From an uncultured Phascolarctobacterium sp. (GTDB taxonomy: Bacteria > Bacillota > Negativicutes > Acidaminococcales > Acidaminococcaceae), in assembly GCA_900552855.1 (NCBI GenBank), contig USBG01000097.1:1-6244 (forward strand): a stretch of DNA of 6,244 nucleotides, given 5' to 3'. Both the position numbers and the translations under genes were made by a program. Below are positions 1 through 3,582 of this stretch, one piece after another; position 1 is the first letter of the stretch; the number at the start of each line of letters is the position of its first letter. The notes under the pieces are model-generated. The model did not search any database. It was not told where the DNA came from and saw only the letters and a program-made list of their open reading frames with translations.

Positions 1-1704
1 CAGCAGCTTACGCTTACGGCTAATATCACCGCCATAGCATTTTGCCAAAACATCCTTACGCATAGCACGAACATTTTCACGAGCAACAATCTTATTACCA
101 ATAGCTGCTTGAACAGGAATTTCAAACATTTGGCGAGGAATCAGACTGCGCAGCTTTTCTACCAGCTGACGACCACGAACAGAAGCACTATCCTTGTGTA
201 CGATCGCAGACAAAGCATCCACAGGGTCACCATTTAACAGGATATCAAGCTTAACCAGATTAGAATAACGATATCCGGACAGCTCGTAGTCCAAGGAAGC
301 ATAGCCACGAGTTGCAGATTTCAGACGGTCAAAATAGTCATAAATAATCTCGCTCAAAGGCAACGCATAGTGAATCATTACACGAGTATCATCAAGATAG
401 GTCATATTATCATACTCACCACGTTTTTCCTGGCTCAGCTCCATAACTGCACCAACATAATCCTTAGGTACGATAATGGTAGCAGCCACAAAAGGCTCCT
501 CTACATGGTCAATAACAGTAGGATCAGGGAACAGGGACGGATTATCCACCATCTCCACATCACCATTGGTACGGAACACCTGATAAATAACGTTAGGCGC
601 AGTGGTAATCAGGCTCAGATTATATTCACGCTCCAAGCGCTCCTTGATAACGTCCATATGCAGCAATCCCAAAAAACCGCAACGGAAGCCAAAGCCTAAA
701 GCATTAGAGGTTTCAGGCTCAAACACCAAGGAAGCGTCATTCAGCTGCAGCTTTTCCAACGCATCACGCAAATTATCATAATCAGAGTTTTCTACAGGAT
801 AAAGACCGCAGTAAACCATAGGAGTAGCCTTGCGATAGCCGGATAAAGGCTTATCAGCAGGATTTGCTACGCCAGTAACAGTGTCACCAACACGAGCATC
901 ACGTACATTTTTAATAGAAGCAGCAAAGAAACCTACATGACCTGCATCTAAGGAGTCAACACTTACAATACCAGGCTTAAAGTAACCAACCTCGGTTACC
1001 TCAAACTCTGCACCAGTTGCCATCATGCGAATTTTCATGCCCTTGCGCAGGCAGCCCTCCATAACACGGACATACAGCACAACGCCTTTATAGGCATCAA
1101 ATTTAGAGTCAAACACCAACGCCTTTAAGGGTGCCTCTTCAGGACCGTTAGGAGCGGGTACACGCTCTACAATAGCCTCTAAAACATCTTCAATGCCAAT
1201 GCCGGTTTTAGCACTGCATAAAATAGCATCAGAAGCATCAATGCCTATAACGTCCTCAATCTCACGCTTAACGTGCTCGGGATCTGCACTAGGCAGGTCA
1301 ATTTTGTTAATAACGGGAATAATTTCCAAATCATTGTCCAAAGCAAGATATACATTGGCCAAGGTTTGCGCTTCAATACCCTGAGTAGCGTCAATTACCA
1401 GCAGCGCACCCTCGCACGCAGCCAAAGCGCGAGAAACCTCATAGGTAAAGTCAACGTGACCAGGGGTATCAATAAAGTTCAGCATATAATCCTGGCCATC
1501 ACGAGCATGATAAATGCTACGAACAGCCTGAGCCTTAATAGTAATACCGCGCTCGCGCTCCAAATCCATGGAGTCACAAATCTGCTCCTCCATCTCACGC
1601 TTGGTCAAGGTGCCTGTATATTCAATAAGCCTATCAGCCAGAGTAGATTTGCCATGGTCAATGTGGGCGATAATAGAAAAGTTACGAATTTTTTTCTGCT
1701 CCAT
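1..1704 (-). CDS. lepA: Translation elongation factor 4 (LepA/EF4), 3' end cut by window edge
   Basis: This encodes the ribosome-associated GTPase EF4/LepA, a translational GTPase related to EF-G; proposed roles are back-translocation of stalled ribosomes and 30S subunit biogenesis. The first 568 residues are visible. The G domain is complete: P-loop AHIDHGKST at residues 13-21, switch I RGITI at 52-56, G3 DTPGH at 79-83, G4 NKID at 133-136 and G5 SAK at 164-166. The LepA-typical FRCGFLGLLHMD block lies near residue 340, and the last visible residues, YGGDISRKRKLL, belong to the LepA-specific C-terminal domain. The family is about 600 residues long, so roughly 30 are missing beyond base 1. 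Two ATGs stand in tandem (first bases 1707 and 1704). I prefer 1704 because it lies 6 bases from the AAGGAG site, against 3 for the other. The gene is divergent from rpsT and has its own promoter. Identity is certain; only the start is open by one codon. Confidence 0.98.
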   Translation of the reverse strand, partial: MEQKKIRNFSIIAHIDHGKSTLADRLIEYTGTLTKREMEEQICDSMDLERERGITIKAQAVRSIYHARDGQDYMLNFIDTPGHVDFTYEVSRALAACEGALLVIDATQGIEAQTLANVYLALDNDLEIIPVINKIDLPSADPEHVKREIEDVIGIDASDAILCSAKTGIGIEDVLEAIVERVPAPNGPEEAPLKALVFDSKFDAYKGVVLYVRVMEGCLRKGMKIRMMATGAEFEVTEVGYFKPGIVSVDSLDAGHVGFFAASIKNVRDARVGDTVTGVANPADKPLSGYRKATPMVYCGLYPVENSDYDNLRDALEKLQLNDASLVFEPETSNALGFGFRCGFLGLLHMDVIKERLEREYNLSLITTAPNVIYQVFRTNGDVEMVDNPSLFPDPTVIDHVEEPFVAATIIVPKDYVGAVMELSQEKRGEYDNMTYLDDTRVMIHYALPLSEIIYDYFDRLKSATRGYASLDYELSGYRYSNLVKLDILLNGDPVDALSAIVHKDSASVRGRQLVEKLRSLIPRQMFEIPVQAAIGNKIVARENVRAMRKDVLAKCYGGDISRKRKLL

Positions 1705-1710
1705 CATAAG

Positions 1711-1716
1711 CTCCTT
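1711..1716 (-). promoter_or_regulatory. lepA ribosome binding site
   Basis: The minus strand reads AAGGAG here. The spacing is 3 bases to the first ATG and 6 bases to the second, which favours the second ATG (first base 1704) as the lepA start. Confidence 0.85.
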
Positions 1717-1743
1717 TTTCAATAAAATTTATCAGTACTATTT

Positions 1744-1773
1744 ATTATAGCATTTACTGTCCAATACTTGCAA
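1744..1773 (-). promoter_or_regulatory. Sigma-70-type promoter of lepA
   Basis: On the minus strand the -35 element is TTGCAA (1768-1773), followed by an 18-base spacer and a perfect -10 TATAAT (1744-1749). The -10 is preceded by TGC, making an extended -10 (TGCTATAAT). The predicted transcript would start near 1737, giving a leader of about 33 bases to the lepA start. A nearer TTGGAC lies only 9 bases from the -10 and is not usable as a -35. The call rests on motif match and position only. Confidence 0.72.
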
Positions 1774-1917
1774 TAAGCTAAACACCGCTATCTTTGCTCT
1801 GCAAAAAACTTTTTACATAATTTAGATTACAACGGGACCTTTTACATCCCAAAAAATCCTATTCATCAGGTTTTTGCAGATATTTTCACTTATATTAAAG
1901 AAAATTGCGGAAACCCC

Positions 1918-1946
1918 TTGCACAATCACGCCACACGTGGTAGAAT
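1918..1946 (+). promoter_or_regulatory. Sigma-70-type promoter of rpsT
   Basis: The -35 is TTGCAC (1918-1923), the spacer is exactly 17 bases and the -10 is TAGAAT (1941-1946). The predicted start near 1953 gives a leader of about 29 bases before the TTG start codon. The spacer contains the inverted repeat CCAC-AC-GTGG (1931-1940), which ends directly against the -10. The promoter stands back to back with that of lepA. Confidence 0.75.
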
Positions 1947-1966
1947 ATTCGAGTACAAGAAAATTC

Positions 1967-1975
1967 AGGAGGTGA
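1967..1975 (+). promoter_or_regulatory. rpsT ribosome binding site, selects the TTG start
   Basis: AGGAGGTGA is a nearly full anti-16S complement. Counting from the end of AGGAGG there are 9 bases to the TTG at 1982. No ATG lies in frame near it, so this site decides that translation begins at TTG. Confidence 0.9.
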
Positions 1976-1981
1976 AATTCG

Positions 1982-2245
1982 TTGCCGAACATTAAATCTT
2001 CCGTACGCAGTGTAAAAACCGACGCAGAACGTCGTGCAAAAAATGGTCCGATTAAAGCAGCTCTCCGTAAAGCTTCTCGCAATGTTGTAGCTCTTACCGA
2101 AACCGGTGCTCAAGAAGACGCTCAAGCTAAATTAGCTGTTGCTTCCGGTTTGATCGATAAAGCAGCTCGCAAAGGTATTATCCACAAGAATGCTGCAGCT
2201 CGCAAAAAATCCAGACTTGCTAAAAAAGTTAACGCTATGGCATAA
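1982..2245 (+). CDS. rpsT: 30S ribosomal protein S20
   Basis: The 87-residue product is ribosomal protein S20, a primary 16S rRNA-binding protein of the small subunit that helps early 30S assembly. The N-terminus MPNIKSSVRSVKTDAERRAKN and the C-terminal RKKSRLAKKVNAMA are typical of the family, as is the length (86-90 residues). The product is highly basic and Ala/Lys/Arg rich, matching the three-helix S20 fold, and has no cysteine. The start is TTG at 1982, supported by the strong AGGAGGTGA site and by exact agreement with the conserved MPNIKS beginning. E. coli rpsT also starts with UUG, where the weak start is part of S20 translational autoregulation; the same may hold here, but that is inference. 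The gene is a single-gene unit with its own promoter and a terminator 29 bases after the stop. It diverges from lepA. Confidence 0.98.
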   Translation: MPNIKSSVRSVKTDAERRAKNGPIKAALRKASRNVVALTETGAQEDAQAKLAVASGLIDKAARKGIIHKNAAARKKSRLAKKVNAMA

Positions 2246-2273
2246 TTTGCCCTTTGGCATTGATTTTACAAGT

Positions 2274-2299
2274 AACCTGCTCTTCGGAGCAGGTTTTTT
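2274..2299 (+). terminator. Rho-independent terminator of rpsT
   Basis: A perfect 9-base-pair stem (AACCTGCTC 2274-2282 with GAGCAGGTT 2287-2295) is closed by a TTCG tetraloop flanked by C and G, the very stable C(UUCG)G form. It runs into a T-tract through 2299. On the opposite strand there is no T-tract after the stem, so it acts only on rpsT transcription. Confidence 0.93.
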
Positions 2300-2464
2300 G
2301 CATTTTATGGACAGGATGATAATATCCGACCACAATATAAATATAGAGACAGTTTGGCTTTCGCTTATCGTCTCTCCATATAGTGTTACCAAAGAAAAGC
2401 TGCTTTAATGCCGTGGCTTTTTATTATTGAGTGTAAAGATATAATAATTAAAAATCATTTTACT
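2300..2464. other. Non-coding stretch between rpsT and the convergent terminator
   Basis: No convincing gene is present. Open frames crossing it on either strand lack ribosome binding sites, show no recognisable protein and run into rpsT or the nrdR operon. It holds an imperfect inverted repeat: ATATAGAGAC at 2341-2350 pairs with GTCTCT at 2370-2375 plus ATAT at 2378-2381, leaving a two-base bulge and a 19-base loop. Further on, AAAAGC (2395-2400) can pair with GCTTTT (2416-2421), followed by TA-rich sequence, as a weak terminator-like hairpin. A small transcript from a weak promoter (TTGCAT 2298-2303, 16 bases, TAATAT 2320-2325) is possible but unproven. Confidence 0.35.
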
Positions 2465-2473
2465 ATGAAAACA

Positions 2474-2499
2474 GCCTCCCCTGCTCATGCAGAGGAGGC
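2474..2499 (-). terminator. Terminator of the nrdR operon, possibly bidirectional
   Basis: The six-pair stem GCCTCC (2474-2479) / GGAGGC (2494-2499) is extended, after one C-A mismatch, by CTGC (2481-2484) / GCAG (2489-2492) around a TCAT loop. On the minus strand the stem is followed by TGTTTTC, a modest T-tract. It lies 10 bases past the stop of the small secreted protein gene. On the plus strand it is followed by CTTCTTT, so it could also catch read-through from rpsT. Confidence 0.8.
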
Positions 2500-2509
2500 C
2501 TTCTTTATG

Positions 2510-2782
2510 TTACAGCTTTTTATAATCCTTATAGTCCATGGTTCCCTTAGGAATTTCCAAAACTACAGTAATGATAACGGTGCTATCAGTGGTTTTAGCA
2601 GCAGTGTGCAGATATTTAACCTCGCTGCCGTGCTCCAGATAATAATTAACCTCTTTAACTGCGCCATCATTGTTATTAGAGAAAGTAAAAAGCCTTTCAG
2701 TAGTATTTTCAGATGCAAACGCAGTGGTAGACATAACCAGCATCGCAGCCAAGGCAGCCAGCATAACCTTTATCTTTTTCAT
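2510..2782 (-). CDS. Small secreted protein of unknown function, downstream of nrdR
   Basis: I do not recognise this 90-residue protein. It has a classic Sec signal peptide: a basic n-region (MKKIK), a hydrophobic core from about residue 6 to 18 (VMLAALAAMLVMS) and a likely signal peptidase I site AFA|SE after residue 23. The mature protein would be about 67 residues. There is no cysteine, so it is neither a lipoprotein nor disulphide-bonded. A beta-prone stretch (TVIITVVLEI, about 68-77) precedes a charged C-terminus rich in Tyr, Lys and Asp. In an outer-membrane organism it would go to the periplasm or outside. It starts only 10 bases after the nrdR stop. Its ribosome binding site AGGTGA (2789-2794) overlaps that stop codon and has a 6-base spacing, so the two are probably co-transcribed and perhaps translationally coupled. 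The signal peptide, binding site and following terminator argue that it is a real gene; its function is unknown. Confidence 0.8.
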   Translation of the reverse strand: MKKIKVMLAALAAMLVMSTTAFASENTTERLFTFSNNNDGAVKEVNYYLEHGSEVKYLHTAAKTTDSTVIITVVLEIPKGTMDYKDYKKL

Positions 2783-2788
2783 ATAACG

Positions 2789-2794
2789 TCACCT
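2789..2794 (-). promoter_or_regulatory. Ribosome binding site overlapping the nrdR stop codon
   Basis: The minus strand reads AGGTGA, sharing two bases with the TAG stop of nrdR (2793-2795), and lies 6 bases before the ATG of the small secreted protein. Ribosomes finishing nrdR would sit on this site, which suggests translational coupling. Confidence 0.75.
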
Positions 2795-3260
2795 ACTCTT
2801 CCTTTTTGTTTTTATCCATAATACGCTCCAGCTCCTGCATAAAGTTCTTCACATCAGCAAACTGACGATAAACAGAAGCAAAGCGTACATAAGCAATCTG
2901 GTCAGTCTGCTCCAGATGCTTCATAACAATTTCACCAATCACAGAGCTATCAATCTCGTTTTCACCGCTCATACGCAGCTCACGCTCAATGCTGTCTGCA
3001 ATCTCCTGAATTTTTTCATAGGAAACAGGACGTTTTTCAAAAGCCTTCAAAAGACCTGCCAAAAGCTTTTTAGAGTCAAATAATTCACGACGTCCGTCCT
3101 TCTTACTAACCACCAAAGGTGCTTCCTCATACTTTTCATAAGTAGTGAAACGACGACCACACTGCGGACACTCACGACGGCGACGAATGGAGCTGCCTTC
3201 CTCAACAGAACGGCTATCTACAACGCGGCTGTCCCGATAAGAACAAAACGGACACTTCAT
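2793..3260 (-). CDS. nrdR: Transcriptional repressor NrdR
   Basis: The 155-residue product is NrdR, a cytoplasmic nucleotide-sensing repressor of ribonucleotide reductase genes. The N-terminal zinc ribbon has all four ligands: CPFC (Cys3, Cys6) and CPQC (Cys31, Cys34), with the basic SSIRRRRECPQCGRRFTTYE segment typical of the family. An ATP-cone domain follows at about residues 49-139; it binds ATP or dATP and sets the oligomeric state that controls DNA binding. The length matches the family (about 150-160). The ATG start is supported by AAGGAGG (3269-3275) with an 8-base spacing and by the invariant MKCPFC beginning. The charged C-terminus KNKKEE is variable in the family. It is the first gene of a probable two-gene operon with the secreted protein below it. 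No ribonucleotide reductase gene is in the window, so its main targets lie elsewhere. Candidate NrdR boxes upstream suggest autoregulation. Confidence 0.98.
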   Translation of the reverse strand: MKCPFCSYRDSRVVDSRSVEEGSSIRRRRECPQCGRRFTTYEKYEEAPLVVSKKDGRRELFDSKKLLAGLLKAFEKRPVSYEKIQEIADSIERELRMSGENEIDSSVIGEIVMKHLEQTDQIAYVRFASVYRQFADVKNFMQELERIMDKNKKEE

Positions 3261-3268
3261 AATATTTT

Positions 3269-3275
3269 CCTCCTT
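3269..3275 (-). promoter_or_regulatory. nrdR ribosome binding site
   Basis: The minus strand reads AAGGAGG with 8 bases to the ATG of nrdR. It is a strong site that fixes the start. Confidence 0.9.
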
Positions 3276-3338
3276 AGTATTTTTAACATATATTATATGT
3301 GGGATACACCACTACATCATTTTATTAGTATTTTTTAC

Positions 3339-3367
3339 ATTATAGCATACACATTAATATTTTTCTA
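3339..3367 (-). promoter_or_regulatory. Candidate nrdR promoter (extended -10)
   Basis: On the minus strand there is a perfect TATAAT (3339-3344) preceded by TGC, the same extended -10 (TGCTATAAT) seen in front of lepA. The -35 region at 17-base spacing is TAGAAA (3362-3367), which is weak, as extended -10 promoters tolerate. It would give a leader of about 70 bases. Another TATAAT lies closer to the gene (3292-3297), but I find no -35 and no TG extension for it. Downstream of the autotransporter terminator some promoter is needed, so one of the two is likely. Confidence 0.5.
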
Positions 3368-3380
3368 CTACATATTGTGG
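3365..3380. promoter_or_regulatory. Candidate NrdR box 1
   Basis: CTACTACATATTGTGG matches the published 16-base NrdR box consensus (acaCwAtATaTwGtgt) at 12 of 16 positions by my hand count, with the central CTAcATATTGTG well kept. It overlaps the -35 area of the candidate nrdR promoter, where a bound repressor would block transcription. In AT-rich DNA such matches arise by chance, so this is a candidate only. Confidence 0.4.
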
Positions 3381-3392
3381 TATATACATAAA

Positions 3393-3408
3393 ATACTATA
3401 TATGGTTT
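3393..3408. promoter_or_regulatory. Candidate NrdR box 2
   Basis: ATACTATATATGGTTT matches the NrdR box consensus at 13 of 16 positions by hand count. It starts 28 bases from box 1. Known tandem NrdR boxes usually start 31-32 bases apart, so the pair is not ideally phased, which lowers confidence. Confidence 0.38.
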
Positions 3409-3450
3409 TGATAAGAGTGGGAGTTGGTAAAAACAAGAATATAATCTATA

Positions 3451-3489
3451 AAAAAATGGTAGAACCGCTAATCAGTTCTACCATTTTTT
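3451..3489. terminator. Symmetrical terminator after the autotransporter gene
   Basis: A perfect 15-pair inverted repeat pairs AAAAAATGGTAGAAC (3451-3465) with GTTCTACCATTTTTT (3475-3489) around a 9-base loop. The core stem TGGTAGAAC is flanked by A6 and T6, so it forms a hairpin plus T-tract on either strand. The minus-strand reading ends the autotransporter transcript, about 94 bases past its stop codon, and insulates nrdR from it. No plus-strand gene needs it. Confidence 0.9.
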
Positions 3490-3582
3490 ACTATTCAGCT
3501 CAATACATATAACTATAGCACGCCTAATACTCAACTAAAGCTCAATTTTCATAAGCATCTATAACACATATAGTTAGCTATT

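Larger units (their letters stand above)
3261..3582. other. AT-rich intergenic region between the autotransporter and nrdR
   Basis: This 322-base stretch has no convincing gene. A 71-codon plus-strand frame crosses it (3297-3512), but it has no ribosome binding site, is mostly Ile/Tyr/Phe from AT-rich sequence and runs through a terminator hairpin. From nrdR outward it holds the nrdR ribosome binding site, a candidate nrdR promoter, two candidate NrdR boxes and the terminator of the autotransporter gene. The roughly 90 bases between that terminator and the autotransporter stop hold nothing I can name, apart from an 8-base inverted repeat (TAACTATA 3510-3517 / TATAGTTA 3569-3576) whose arms lie far apart. 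Confidence 0.7.

Noticed and set aside
370..1725. Plus-strand open frames at 370-699 and 1193-1725.
   Set aside because: They are antisense to lepA, whose minus-strand translation is conserved throughout. None has a ribosome binding site or a recognisable product.
2330..2345. CCACAATATAAATATA, resembling an NrdR box on its left half.
   Set aside because: Only 9 of 16 positions match and the right half-site is absent. It is not placed in front of any gene.
1822..2392. Minus-strand open frames overlapping rpsT (1822-2082, 1895-2125, 2132-2392).
   Set aside because: They are antisense to rpsT or its flanks, contain the promoter and terminator sequences, and resemble no protein.
2513..2536. C-terminal DYKDYK in the small secreted protein, reminiscent of the FLAG epitope (DYKDDDDK).
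   Set aside because: It is a chance short match within a natural gene. No other vector or tag sequence is present in the window.
3510..3576. Inverted repeat TAACTATA / TATAGTTA after the autotransporter stop.
   Set aside because: The arms are 8 bases, AT-rich and 51 bases apart, so chance occurrence is likely. The real terminator lies further downstream.
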